From NCBI RefSeq assembly GCF_032854445.1, contig NC_088305.1, forward strand, positions 14,061,717 to 14,125,716: a DNA stretch of 64,000 bases. Reading direction: 5' to 3'. How positions within the stretch are numbered: the stretch's first letter is position 1; every line of letters starts with the position of its first letter. This document shows positions 34,100-47,309 of the stretch, piece by piece. The notes under the pieces are model-generated. The model was not told the DNA's origin. It searched no databases and saw only the letters and a list, made by a program, of their open reading frames with translations. The translations under genes and the position numbers were made by a program. This DNA is from Liolophura sinensis. Its lineage: Eukaryota; Mollusca; Polyplacophora; Chitonida; Chitonidae.

Positions 34100-36420
34100 C
34101 TAAAATAATCAGACACGCTTCACCACGTGTACGTGTGAACTGAAACTCTTAACGTTTCTTCCAATTTTCCGCAAACTCTATCCCCTTCCCTTGTAAATGT
34201 CTAAATTTGAGACTCATCGTTACAGTGTCAAGTGTAAATATTAGATATTGTCAAAGAGTGGGGCATTTCAACCGATAAACGGATGCTAAACCACTTCTGC
34301 AGCTTCTCAGCACCTTTAATGGGCCAGAAGAAACGTTAACCCCATATGTTCTTCCTCAGATAACCTCCTTTAACAGTCATGATTTAAAAGCCCTTCCGGG
34401 TCTACTCAGAACCAATGATGCACAACTATAGCTCACAGTGGAATACTTGTTGCCAATCTTGTTGTTTACGAACAAAGTTGTTTGTTCTTTTATGCTTCTA
34501 GCACGATATGCAATCCTTAACTCTGCTTGGCCTAAATGGCTCAGTCAGACCATCATGGTAATGCAGCACCGAGAAAAACTCCTCACCAGGCTACATGAAG
34601 TTAACGGTTACTTATTTTACCTAGTTAGTTAGTTCGGAACTCATTCGGACGAGCCCAGCTGTAATTGGTCTATGTTCAGTACTGCATACTGTCATTTTAC
34701 GCCGGTGCCTTATGTCAGCTGAATGGCTTCATTGACTGCAGATCCACAGTGCTATCCCAGTAGAGGCCACGTTGACTGCAGATCCACAGTGCTATCCCAG
34801 TAGAGGCCACGTCAAGGACACCAGATAAGAGACCCGGCTGACCGGGGGCGTGACTATGTCGAGGTGTCCAGACGCAAGGCAGAGCGGTATTGTATGAGCT
34901 GTATTGCACAGCCGGGTTCGCTAACCACTTTCGGACAGAGCGATCTAAAGGCTTTTGAATAACACGGAAAGCTAAACAAATAGGTTTTAACCATTCAACT
35001 CAGTGCAGTCTGACAACTCAATCAACTCAGTGCAATCTAACCACTCAGCAAACTCAATGCAGTCTAACAACTTAATAAACTCAGTGCAATCAAACAACTC
35101 AACAAACTCAGAGCAGTCTGACCTGTTCAACGAACTGTAGTGTACCCCCATCCTTTAACCAACTCTGTGTAGTCTAATCCTTTTTCGCAACACAGTGGAA
35201 CCATTCATAGACAAGCAAGAATAAGAGACTTAGGCTAAGAAATTCATACATCCGTATTGTGTTTAATGGCAGATACAGCTGTTAAAATTATACAAGCAAA
35301 CGACAATGGAAGTGGCTTGGCTTGAGAAAGGTTCCAATATATTGCCCCCATGAAGCATAATCGCAATTTTCGAGAGGAGAGCGGAGTCCATTGCATTATG
35401 ATTGATGAAGCCTGGTTTAGGCCATTGGGCTCTCAGCTTTGATTGGAAGCCTTTGTAATGTAAAAGCAACACATGGGAATCTGGCACAGGTTGTGTATCA
35501 AATCCAGCCAACCCTTCCCACATTTTCACTCGAAATAAAACATTCATAAATCACATCTACAGACTACTGAGCGCGTCATCTCTCCAAGGAATAAGATTTC
35601 GCAGGACACTTTTTCATGCCTGAGTATTCTCTTTTTTTTTATAACCGTCTATGGTGCTCTTATGTTTATTCACGGTACGGCTCTGGACTAGGGATCACCA
35701 TTATGCTCTTTGCATCTAACATATGTACAAGTACTTTTGCGTGATACTTATTTTCTTCAGGTGCTTTGGTTCATTACATGATTATCTGACCAGTAATATT
35801 TCGTGCTATAATATGTCAAAGCTGCAAATAAATCAATATTTATATATAAACCAGGACTGTTGGTTAGCATGGTTCGTCTATGGACAGCAAACATTAGACA
35901 AAAGCGCGACTAGCGTTTCTTTTTCTTACATGAAGTGCCATAATGCTTACAATGATAAAAAAAAATATTTCAGTCGTTTGTCCTCCTTCAAGAAATTGCT
36001 GTCATTGTTTATTTTGTACTTATTTTGCCTATGTTACGAAAGGAATGGACGATCTGGCATTTCAAAACTATCAGTAAACTGGCGTGCACCTGGTCTTTCA
36101 GTATTCTGCAATTTTGCATTTTTAGTTTCAATATGCACATTATGTTAATAGAGAACACAACAGGGCTAAGAATTTTTGTGGGTATTAATTAATGATATTC
36201 TAAGCAAAATCCACACAGACTATTTCAGCCTTTTATTAGTGGATAACAATGAGCCGGTTTTCTCCACCCGTAACTGTACGAATAAACGAATAGTGTGTTG
36301 TGGATGACCTGTGTGAAATTTACATGGCTTTAAAGATAAACATTTAAGGACGAATTATCTAAGAAGAAATTTGAACACGTCATTGCGTGACAGCGTTCGA
36401 GATTAAGATGATATAACAAT
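34100..36420. other. no supported gene; short tandem repeats
   Basis: Contains a 40-bp direct duplication (TTGACTGCAGATCCACAGTG at 34733 and 34773) and about five copies of a 27-30-bp unit near AACTCAGTGCAGTCTGACAA (34997-35125). A 141-codon frame at 35723-36148 in AT-rich sequence has no supporting feature. Confidence 0.45.
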
Positions 36421-36648
36421 TCGCGCTAGCGCAGCATAATGACCCAGAAGCCTTTCACCAATGCGGTCGCTGTAAGTTCAAGTCCAGCTCATGCTGGCTT
36501 CCTCTCCGATCGTAAGTGGGAAGGTCTTGCAGCAGCCAGCGGATGGTCGTGTGTTTCCCTCGGGCTCTGCCCGGTTTCCACCCACCATAATGCTGGCCGC
36601 TGTCGTATAACTGAAATAACAATCAAATAAATAAATATAACAATTCGA
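36421..36648 (+). repeat. family 1 SINE, nearly full
   Basis: Missing the first bases of the head; B box GTTCAAGTCC and the body are clear; AAAT tail. Confidence 0.85.
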
Positions 36649-36904
36649 AGACTGGGGTTATGGAAATCAGGGCAGAACGGATATCCGCACATGGACTATA
36701 TACTGAACTCCCTGTGGAGTTTTCATTTATCAAGATGCTATAATGCAATTGCAAAGTCATATCAATCTAGATTTGGTCAGAATTTATGGCTCTGTGTTCT
36801 GAACTCGACATCAGAGAGAACTCAGATATAATCAGTGTCGTTAAAACGCTTTTATATGTATGACACTTATCGGACATTCTATATTTAGCATTGTGAGGCC
36901 TAAC

Positions 36905-37090
36905 TGGGTCAGAAGAATCAAGTACGGGTTCGCTCTCATTTCCAGCCCCTCGACCAATAACGTCGTGCGTTCGAATCCACTTCTGGCTACTTTTGAGGTG
37001 TCTTTATACCATAGTTCGGTTTCTAGCAAAAGTCGATGGTTTACCCCGGACCCTGGTTTCCTCCAATGGCACCTTTTATGTACATGTAAG
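36905..37090 (+). repeat. possible SINE of another family
   Basis: A tRNA-like B box (GCGTTCGAATCCA) is followed by a body with GGTTTACCCCGGACCCTGGT and TTTCCTCCAATGGCACC, which recalls the SINE body seen elsewhere. Single copy in the window, so tentative. Confidence 0.35.
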
Positions 37091-37094
37091 TGAC

Positions 37095-38611
37095 AAAAAT
37101 ACTACCATTTTCTTCTTTTAAAGCTTATTTATTTATTTGCTTATTTTATATACAAAGCTTTTGGGAAAATTGGAAAATAATCAAATCGAACGGGTGGCAA
37201 TATGACTATCGACGATGTACGCAAGACATTCCTTTAAAGCTGCTTCATAATATTTATATTACTAAACCTGGAATAATAATAAATTCAAATAAAATTGAAA
37301 CATAATAAATCAATGGATAAGGAAATATAAACATTGAAATAAACATACACATATGCATGGAATGGGGGTAGCAATAGCTGGATTAGTGGTGAAAAGAGTA
37401 GCGCTAACGTAAAAAATGCAGTAAAAGGGACACAGAATCGATGTTGATTGGCTGACAGAGGAAATATTGTCCCCTGAGTTAATCCTGTAGGCTTGGTCAC
37501 GCTTGAATAAATCCTCCATATCTAAATTCAACTTGGTGTGGGCATATCTCTCAAACGTGCTGATCAGGATCAATTCTGTGTCCGTTTAAGGCACATATAA
37601 GGACTATAAGGAATTTCTGGACTGAATGATGGCGGCCTAGGGCACGAAATTTACTCTCTTTTCATGGCTTTTGTTGCGGTAAACTCTGGGCCGTGCACAT
37701 ATTACGTAAAGATGCAAGTTTGCATCGGGAAAGTTGTTCAGTAATTTGCCAAAGGTTGGTGGTTTAATCCGTTCACTTTTGATTCTGTCTGCCCAATATA
37801 TTAACCACGCTCTTGATGAGGTTCTAAAGAACAATGGCATAAAGAAGTAAATAGTTAAGTATACCTAAATAAACTTCTTAAAGTTAAGAAGGAATATAAT
37901 CAGAGAAAGGCACATATACGTGTTTTGTCACTTTTAGGCTTTATAAATAACGTGTAAATGCTAACTGTAATTTCTGGATAAAATACCTTATTGCTGTTGC
38001 AGCTTTGTTACGGCTCATTAAAATAGTAGCCAAAAAAAAGCCCAAAAAGTCCTGAAACCATTTTTGGGCACTGTATTCGCTTACTGGTATTATCTACGTC
38101 AATTAAACATCATAAAGTTTAGTTAATGAATTTCAGAGTGCAATAATCTTAACCTCGTCTTTGCTGTCATTCTAGTCAGTTCAAATTAAGCATGTCTTTC
38201 TAGTCTAGACAAGGACAACACCAGTGACCTCATTTTAAAACTATTTATAGAACAGAGATGCCCTGAGCCACAGACTCTGTGTGTCATTGTCTACATGCTT
38301 CACGTGTGACAAGCTTTATATATAATAACGCATAAAAAAGTGATGTTAACTGAAATGTGACGAACCAAACCGCGTTAAGCAGTGACCTGAATTTAGTAAA
38401 ACATATTATTAATCATCTCATATAAACTTTCAACACCTGGTTCGTTTTCACATGGTTGGTCTCGATGACGAAAGGCCGAGGCATACATGTATCTCAGAGA
38501 TGGGGACAGTTTTACGACTGGAGGAATCCAGAGCGCCCAAGATAAACCACTGACCTTTGACAAGTTACTGATAAACCCACGTAAAATATTTCAATTATAC
38601 GCGTACTATAA
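37095..38611. other. AT-rich, no supported gene
   Basis: Frames at 37285-37573 and 37637-37840 (-) have no splice or family support. Confidence 0.4.
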
Positions 38612-38720
38612 GTGAAATGAGCATGAGCTGGACTGGAACTCACAGTGACCGTTTTGGCGGGAGGCTCCTGAGTCATCATGCTGCGCTGGCACGCTAACTA
38701 CTCGGCCAAGAAGGCCCTAC
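38612..38720 (-). repeat. family 1 SINE, head half
   Basis: GAGCATGAGCTGGACTGGAA to the head end GGCCAAGAAGGCCC. Diverged. Confidence 0.75.
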
Positions 38721-39208
38721 TATATCAATTAAATAGAACCGTGTTTTGGCCGTCATATTGACCCAATTTTGCATCATCCAGGTGACAGGTTCTTTTACTT
38801 TCATGAAGTTCTAAACGCAGTCTTTACATTATGCAAGAAAGATATATATTTTCTGTGTTTTACTGACAGGTAACTATGAGCCATTATTGCCCGTTATAAC
38901 ACACTCCTCAAAAACAAGGGGCTACTTAAAGTAAAACAAAGCTAAAATATGAAGTAAGGTTCATCACCCAGACAACTTAAAACTATGCGTGAAAATACTT
39001 TCATTTGTTTCAGATTATCATTTCAGATTATCCTTAAGAGTGTCCAAAGGCATTTAAATATTTGAATACTATGGTGGGACTTTTAAGCCATACTTACGGT
39101 AATACATTTTCCCCCCTGGTGTTCACCAGAAGGAAGGACTTTTTGGAAACATTATTTCAGTAATTTTTCACTTATGGGTAAAAAAAAATTATCCCAACAT
39201 TCAGTGTC
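38721..39208. other. unique flank left of the satellite
   Basis: AT-rich, nothing recognised. Confidence 0.4.
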
Positions 39209-42200
39209 AGAGCATCGACGACAGTATGATTGTCGATAAATGGAGAGTAACCCCAGAGCATCGGCGACAGTATGATTGTTGATAGATGGAGAGTAATCCT
39301 AGAGCATCGACGACAGTATGATTGTTGATAGATGGAGAGTAACCCCAGAGCATCGACGACAGCATGATTGTTGATAAATGGAGAGTAACCCCAGAGCATC
39401 GACGACAGTATGATTGTTGATAAATGGAGAGTAACCCCAGAGCATCGACGACAGTATGATTGTTGATAGATGGAGAGTAACCCCAGAGCATCGGCGACAG
39501 TATGATTGTTGATAAATGGAGAGTAACCCCAGAGCATCGACGACAGTATGATTGTTGATAAATGGAGAGTAACCCCAGAGCATCGACGACAGTATGATTG
39601 TTGATAGATGGAGAGTAACCCCAGAGCATCGGCGACAGTATGATTGTTGATTAATGGAGAGTAACCCCAGAGCATCGACGACAGTATAATTTTTGATAAA
39701 TGGAGAGTAACCCCAGAGCATCGACGACAGTATGATTGTTGATAAATGGAGAGTAACCCCAGAGCATCGACGACAGTATGATTGTTGATAGATGGAGAGT
39801 AACCCCAGAGCATCGGCGACAGTATGATTGTTGATAAATGGAGAGTAACCCCAGAGCATCGACGACAGTATGATTGTTGATAGATGGAGAGTAATCCTAG
39901 AGCATCGACGACAGTATGATTGTTGATAAATGGAGAGTAACCCCAGAGCATCGACGACAGTATGATTGTTGATAGATGGAGAGTAACCCCAGAGCATCGA
40001 CGACAGTATGATTGTTGATTAATGGAGAGTAACCCCAGAGCATCGACGACAGTATGATTGTTGATAAATGGAGAGTAACCCCAGAGCATCGACGACAGCA
40101 TGATTGTTGATAAATGGAGAGTAACCCCAGAGCATCGACGACAGTATGATTGCTGATTAATGGAGAGTAACCCCAGAGCATCGACGACAGTATGATTGTT
40201 GATAAATGGAGAGTAATCCTAGAGCATCGACGACAGTATGATTGTTGATAAATGGAGAGTAACCCCAGAGCATCGACGACAGTATGATTGTTGATAGATG
40301 GAGAGTAACCCCAGAGCATCGACGACAGTATGATTGTTGATAGATGGAGAGTAACCCCAGAGCATCGACGACAGTATGATTGCTGATAAATGGAGAGTAA
40401 CCCCAGAGCATCGACGACAGTATGATTGCTGATTAATGGAGAGTAACCCCAGAGCATCGACGACAGTATGATTGTTGATAGATGGAGAGTAACCCCAGAG
40501 CATCGACGACAGTATGATTGTTGATAGATGGAGAGTAACCCCAGAGCATCGACGACAGTATGATTGTTGATAGATGGAGAGTAACCCCAGAGCATCGACG
40601 ACAGTATGATTGTTGATTAATGGAGAGCAACCCCAGAGCATCGGCGACAGTATGATTGCTGATTAATGGAGAGCAACCCCAGAGCATCGGCGACAGTATG
40701 ATTGTTGATAAATGGAGAGTAACCCCAGAGCATCGACGACAGTATGATTGTTGATAGATGGAGAGTAACCCCAGAGCATCGGCGACAGTATGATTGTTGA
40801 TAAATGGAGAGTAACCCCAGAGCATCGACGACAGTATGATTGTTGATAGATGGAGAGTAATCCTAGAGCATCGACGACAGTATGATTGTTGATAAATGGA
40901 GAGTAACCCCAGAGCATCGACGACAGTATGATTGTTGATAGATGGAGAGTAACCCCAGAGCATCGACGACAGTATGATTGTTGATTAATGGAGAGTAACC
41001 TCAGAGCATCGACGACAGTATGATTGTTGCTAAATGGAGAGTAACCCCAGAGCATCGACGACAGTATGATTGTTGATAGATGGAGAGTAACCCCAGAGCA
41101 TCGACGACAGTATGATTGTTGATAAATGGAGAGTAACCCCAGAGCATCGACGACAGTATGATTGCTGATTAATGGAGAGCAACCCCAGAGCATCGGCGAC
41201 AGTATGATTGTTGATAGATGGAGAGTAACCCCAGAGCATCGGCGACAGTATGATTGTTGATAAATGGAGAGTAACCCCAGAGCATCGACGACAGTATGAT
41301 TGTTGATTAATGGAGAGTAATCCTAGAGCATCGACGACAGTATGATTGTTGATAGATGGAGAGTAACCCCAGAGCATCGACGACAGTATGATTGTTGATA
41401 AATGGAGAGTAACCCCAGAGCATCGACGACAGTATGATTGTTGATTAATGGAGAGTAACCCCAGAGCATCGACGACAGTATGATTGTTGATAGATGGAGA
41501 GTAACCCCAGAGCATCGACGACAGTATGATTGTTGATAGATGGAGAGTAACCCCAGAGCATCGACGACAGTATGATTGCTGATTAATGGGGAGTAACCCC
41601 AGAGCATCGACGACAGTATGATTGCTGATTAATGGAGAGCAACCCCAGAGCATCGACGACAGTATGATTGTTGATTAATGGAGAGTAATCCTAGAGCATC
41701 GACGACAGTATGATTGTTGATAGATGGAGGGTAACCCCAGAGCATCGACGACAGTATGATTGTTGATTAATGGAGAGTAACCCCAGAGCATCGACGACAC
41801 TATGATTGTTGATAAATGGAGAGTAACCCCAGAGCATCGACGACAGTATGATTGTTGATTAATGGAGAGTAATCCTAGAGCATCGACGACAGTATGATTG
41901 TTGATAGATGGAGAGTAACCCCAGAGCATCGACGACAGTATGATTGTTGATTAATGGAGAGTAACCCCAGAGCATCGACGACAGTATGATTGTTGATAGA
42001 TGGAGAGTAACCCCAGAGCATCGACGACAGTATGATTGTTGATTAATGGAGAGTAACCCCAGAGCATCGACGACAGTATGATTGTTGATAAATGGAGAGT
42101 AACCCCAGAGCATCGACGACAGTATGATTGTTGATTAATGGAGAGTAACCCCAGAGCATCGACGACAGTATGATTGTTGATAGATGGAGAGTAACCCCAG

Positions 42201-43200
42201 AGCATCGACGACAGTATGATTGTTGATAGATGGAGAGTAACCCCAGAGCATCGACGACAGTATGATTGTTGATAGATGGAGAGTAACCCCAGAGCATCGA
42301 CGACAGTATGATTGTTGATAAATGGAGAGTAACCCCAGAGCATCGACGACAGTATGATTGTTGATTAATGGAGAGTAACCCCAGAGCATCGACGACAGTA
42401 TGATTGCTGATTAATGGAGAGTAACCCCAGAGCATCGACGACAGTATGATTGTTGATTAATGGAGAGTAACCCCAGAGCATCGACGACAGTATGATTGTT
42501 GATTAATGGAGAGTAACCCCAGAGCATCGGCGACAGTATGATTGCTGATTAATGGAGAGTAACCCCAGAGCATCGACGACAGTATGATTGTTGATTAATG
42601 GAGAGTAACCCCAGAGCATCGACGACAGTATGATTGCTGATTAATGGAGAGTAACCCCAGAGCATCGACGACAGTATGATTGTTGATAGATGGAGAGTAA
42701 CCCCAGAGCATCGACGACAGTATGATTGTTGATTAATGGAGAGTAACTCCAGAGCATCGACGACAGTATGATTGTTGATAAATGGAGAGTAACCCCAGAG
42801 CATCGACGACAGTATGATTGTTGATTAATGGAGAGTAACCCCAGAGCATCGGCGACAGTATGATTGTTGATTAATGGAGAGTAACCCCAGAGCATCGACG
42901 ACAGTATGATTGTTGATAGATGGAGAGTAACCCCAGAGCATCGACGACAGTATGATTGTTGATTAATGGAGAGTAACCCCAGAGCATCGACGACAGTATG
43001 ATTGTTGATAAATGGAGAGTAACCCTAGAGCATCGACGACAGTATGATTGCTGATTAATGGAGAGTAACCCCAGAGCATCGGCGACAGTATGATTGTTGA
43101 TAAATGGAGAGTAACCCCAGAGCATCGACGACAGTATGATTGTTGATAGATGGAGAGTGACCCCAGAGCATCGGCGACAGTTTGATTGTTGATAAATGGA
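39209..43200. repeat. 46-bp satellite array, about 87 copies
   Basis: Uninterrupted head-to-tail array. The unit begins AGAGCATCGACGACAGTATG, continues ATTGTTGATAAATGG and ends AGAGTAACCCC. Copies vary at a few fixed places (GATAAA/GATAGA/GATTAA, CGACG/CGGCG, TGTTG/TGCTG, TAACCCC/TAATCCT). Since 46 is one more than a multiple of three and the unit is nearly stop-free on the minus strand, long 46-residue periodic frames appear; these are artefacts. The unit aligns without gaps to a segment of DR200 (38 of 46 positions against 44411-44456 in reverse). Confidence 0.97.
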
Positions 43201-43500
43201 AACCGTCATGGTTTTATTCTCACTCTTCATGAATTTGCCCACAAAGGCTTTCTGGTTAGTCTATAGCTCCAGGAATCAAACAAACATGAGATTTAGAAAT
43301 TTACTACCATGCCAGGCAGGTTACCCCTGGTATGAATCATGATAAACTTGCAGTTAGATCCTATTTACCATCATAAAATCTTAATTACTTCTCTGAGCGG
43401 GTAGATTTACATGTACGTATTGATAAAGAGATAACCTCAGCCTGCAAACACCTGTGTCTTTAGTTTTTATGTTCCATTGCTGAGGTAAAGTGTTGAAAAA
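43201..43500. other. unique flank right of the satellite
   Basis: About 300 bases without recognised feature. Confidence 0.4.
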
Positions 43501-43509
43501 TATACTGTA

Positions 43510-44165
43510 AAGATGATTAGACAATACATTTGTACATTATACCGTAAGGATGACAGGACAGTGTTGTATAATATAGCGTAGGGATGATGGGACAGTGTTG
43601 TATAGTATAGCGTACTGACGATGGGACAGTGCTTTAGAATATACCGTAAGGATGATGGGACAATGTTATAGAGTATACCGTATTGAAGATTGGACAGTGC
43701 TTTAGAATATACCGTAAGGATGACAGGAAGTGTTGTAGAATATAGCGTATTGATAATTGAAAAGTGTTGTAGAATAAACCGTAAGGATGGCTGGACAGTG
43801 TTGTAGAATATAGCGTATTGATGATTGAACTCTGTTGTAGAATAAACCGTAAGGATGGCCGGACAGTGTTGTACAATATAGCGTATTGATGATTGAACTC
43901 TGTTGTAGAATAAACCGTAAGGATGGCCGGACAGTGTTGTACAATATAGCGTATTGATGATTGAACTCTGCTATGAATATATCGTCAGGATCATTGCACA
44001 GTACTGTAGAAGATACCATATGGGTAGGCGGACAGTACTGTAGAAACACCATATGGGTAGGCGGACAGTACTGTAGAAACACCATATGGCTGATCGGACA
44101 GTACTGTAGAAACACCATATGGCTGATCGGACAGTTCTGTAGAAACACCGTAGGGGTGATCGTAC
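43510..44165. repeat. 34-bp then 33-bp minisatellite derived from DR200
   Basis: About 19 degenerate copies. The left part has a 34-bp unit (GTAGAATATACCGTAAGGAT plus GATGGGACAGTGTT); from about 44006 the unit is 33 bp (ACTGTAGAAACACCATATGG type). The 34-bp unit matches the start of the DR200 copies that follow (GTAGAACACACCGTAAGGAT, then GATCGGACAGTG). Confidence 0.88.
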
Positions 44166-44239
44166 AATTTTAAGCATTTGTATGAACAATGAGATAAATC
44201 TCTGTAAACAGAGGTAAACCAACAAAAGACCGCACCTAC

Positions 44240-44825
44240 CAACTCTCACAATGCCCTCTCTCTGCTCTGGGGTTACTCTCCATGTTGTCTTTCATACTAT
44301 GTAGAACGTACTGCAAGGATAATAGGGCTAAGCATTACATGAACAGCTGAGATAAAAGCCTAAAAAACAGGTAAGCTAAGATAAGACCGGATTTCACCGG
44401 TTACATGTGACCATTTGTCAATTATCACGCTGCCGTCTATGCTCTGGGGTTGCTCTCCATGTTGTCTTTCATACTGTGTAGAACACACCGTAAGGATGAT
44501 CGGACAGTGCTAAGCATTACATGAAAAGCTGAGATAAAAGCCTAAGAACGGGTAAACTGACAAAAGATCGGATTTCACCGGTTATATGGGACCATTTTCC
44601 AATCACACTGCGGCCTGTGCTCTGGCGTTACTCCCCATGCTGTCTTTCATACTGTAGAACATACCGTAAGGATGATCGGCCAGTGCTAAGCATTACATGA
44701 ACAGCTGAGATAAATGCATAAAAACAGATAAGCTAAGATAAGACCGGATTTCACCGGTTACATGTGACCATTTTCCAATCACACCGCAGCCTGTGCTCTG
44801 GGGTTACTCTCCATGCTGCCTTTTA
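44240..44825 (+). repeat. three tandem DR200 copies
   Basis: Three head-to-tail partial copies of about 180 bp, each with CCGTAAGGATGATCGG, AAGCATTACATGAACAGCTG, GGATTTCACCGGTTACATGT and GCTCTGGGGTTACTCTCCAT landmarks. Confidence 0.8.
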
Positions 44826-44829
44826 AAAG

Positions 44830-45519
44830 GAAAACAAATAAATAAAAGAATAAGTCTATCAATAAACTTTTAATCAGGAATTCCTAAGTGGAATTGAGGT
44901 GCCCTTCATGGAAGAGCAACCAGAGACACGGTGTCGTGTCATTCGTATTCCACGCCCATATGGTTAAAAGGCAAAACATGTTTCGGGCTATTTAAGCGGA
45001 AATAGCTGTGTCCTGAGGCTATAAAAATAACTCCCGTCTGATTGCCGCGTTTTCGATTTTCTTAGTGTGTGCGATTTCGCTGACATTGAACTGCGATACC
45101 TTGGTGGTGCAAGATCACAAAAAGTATGCATTTCAAACTTCTTGTGGATTATTTTAAAGATGGACATATACATTTGTTCTACTGTTGTTTTTTCTTTTAA
45201 TTTTGTGTCCCCTGAGTTCAAATTTGCAAAACAGTTGGATGTGTTCATACGTATCCTCTTGCGTATTTGATGAATTCTTTGATTTTCTTTAGTCGTTCAG
45301 GTTTCCCTGCAATAACTGGCTAACATGTTATCCGATTTTAATACAACGTTTTAAATTTATTTGAATTTTAAAATTCTCCACATTACGATCTGAATATACC
45401 TGAGTCACATGTATGAAATGCTGTTTGATCATGAAAGGCAGGGTTGGGTTGTTTCTCACTCATACCCTTTCATTATAACTTCACCCTTCGGTTAAGGTAT
45501 CATCGTAATTAATTTGGTA
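44830..45519. other. no recognised feature
   Basis: AT-rich unique sequence. Frames at 44988-45248 (-) and 45067-45270 (+) overlap each other and neither is supported. Confidence 0.4.
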
Positions 45520-45635
45520 AATGACCCAGCAGACTCTTACCAATGCGTTTCCCCCAGGGAAAACTTAATTCTGGCTATCGTTTTCCAAGTAAAACATTCA
45601 TGAATACAGCATAAAACACCAATCAAATAAAAAAA
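45520..45635 (+). repeat. family 1 SINE, internally deleted
   Basis: ATGACCCAGCAGACTCTTAC head part runs directly into the body and CATAAAACACCAATCAAATA end. Confidence 0.7.
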
Positions 45636-45810
45636 AAACATAAAATAAATTAATGACCGCGAAATGCTGATTACTTACCTATTGGGAGTGTTGATATTTG
45701 TGACGCTTCGGGTGTATACAATAAATACAGATACATGACTATCAGTGACCGGAGATGATGAATGACGGCTAATTATCTGTTAGGAGTGTTGGCGTCTCTG
45801 ATGCTTCAGA

Positions 45811-46008
45811 GACCAATTCCACAAAGCCATTTCTGTCTTAAGTCAACATTTGAAACTTGTTCACAGGGCTTAATTTTTGGAACAGGAAGTCGAAATTTGG
45901 ATATATTTGAGTTAAGATAACGTGGAAGGGGTCCACAAACGAAAAATAAGCTTTACGATTGTATTTCAAAGTTTGACTTAAGACTGCCATGGCTTTATGG
46001 AGTCGATC
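45811..46008. mobile_element. MITE-like foldback element
   Basis: About 38-bp imperfect inverted ends: left GACCAATTCCACAAAGCCAT, right (minus strand) GATCGACTCCATAAAGCCAT, both continuing to CTTAAGTCAA. Total 198 bp, no coding capacity. Confidence 0.6.
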
Positions 46009-46009
46009 C

Positions 46010-47040
46010 TAGAAGTTTAGCGGATACATTACTTTGAGTGACCGGATGATAATCCTCATACCATATCCCTCCGCTCTTTTTTAGCTTTAGCCGGTGTGGT
46101 TTTGTAATAATTCCAGTGGCTACTGTGATAAAACGAAATGAATGTACAACAGATTTCATGTGGCATTATCCGAGCATTCAACATCATTTCTACAGTTCCT
46201 CGATAATATCTTCTTGTTAACATCAAGCCACCAAAATTATCAATGTCCGACATGAATCAAGAACACGCGATCAACAATTCAGACAGTATGTGAATGAGAT
46301 TAAAAAAAATAAAGGTCGCCTCTTTATTAAAGTCTTAATGTCGTTCCCAGTAGGCTATTTGATGCAAAATTTATGACCTGGTATTTTCATGCAATAAAAA
46401 GAATTATGAAATGGAAGGTGTAGAGAGTATCTCTATTAATATGGTGTTGTTGCAAGTCCATGGATTCCAAACAATATGTTGCTGCAGGTCTATGAATATC
46501 CGTGCAATAAATAGTTTGTGTCGATCGCTCTTTAGTTGCGTGTTATTAACACCGAAGTTTTTTTAGCTTTCGCATAAGTCTGTTGCCAATGCAATATTTG
46601 CTGAGGCAGTTGTTTAAAAAAAAAACCGGTGCACACTCACTTATGTTTCTGTAGAAATGTTTGGGGTATTGGTCTCCAGCCACACACACAGAGAACAAAG
46701 CTCAGAGCACTATGGGTCGATAAACAATTCCATGCGTCTTGTTGGATTATAGCTACGTACTTATCGAGAATATTTGTCTTGTGTGTGAACATTGGCACTA
46801 CTGCTCATAACCTTCTGCAATGTGATGCTGCAGTACTCTCTGACAAACCAGTTGGTGGAAATATCTGAATGAATAATATATTGGCTTATTATCGTATTTC
46901 ACTCAACCGTTCATATGATGGTAAATACAACAAATGTTCGCCGGGATATTCATTTGTTTTATAAAGCGAATGAGAGGTGAAGACGATGGTAATGAAAGAA
47001 AATGCAAGGATTACATTAAATGAAATTCACGAAGTACAGT
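46010..47040. other. AT-rich, no supported gene
   Basis: No exon, SINE or tandem array recognised. Confidence 0.4.
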
Positions 47041-47054
47041 CCATGAACTTCTAA

Positions 47055-47309
47055 CTTTACAGAACAGGATGGGCATGGTCTAACCATAGATTTACTGATA
47101 GACAGTCTAACAGGATTGCATGTAATTATTGTAGGAAGCCAGGCCATGTCGTGTCAAATTGTCATGCTTTAAAGAGAAGGAACGAACAGAAGGGTGGCTC
47201 CAAGCCTACTGGTTTGTGTGTTACTGCTAAAAAGTCTGACATAGTGAACAATGTTGATGCATTTGATTATGTCTCCACCAGTAGATTGTACACAGAATTC
47301 ACAGGATAA
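47055..47309 (+). pseudogene. gag fragment with CCHC zinc knuckle
   Basis: Frame with a CX2CX4HX4C knuckle (CNYCRKPGHVVSNC, from 47121) followed by a basic stretch, closed by TAA at 47307. Upstream gag is missing; the frame ends while the protease frame, shifted by one base, is already open. Confidence 0.8.

Noticed and set aside
35723-36148. 141-codon plus-strand frame
   Set aside because: AT-rich, hydrophobic residue mix typical of non-coding sequence; no splice, promoter or family support.
39209-43200. CRISPR-like regular repeats
   Set aside because: There are no unique spacers; units abut directly.
39172-43242. Long open frames of up to 309 codons with a 46-residue period
   Set aside because: They follow from a stop-poor 46-bp satellite unit read through three frames; all three minus-strand frames are open with the same peptide.
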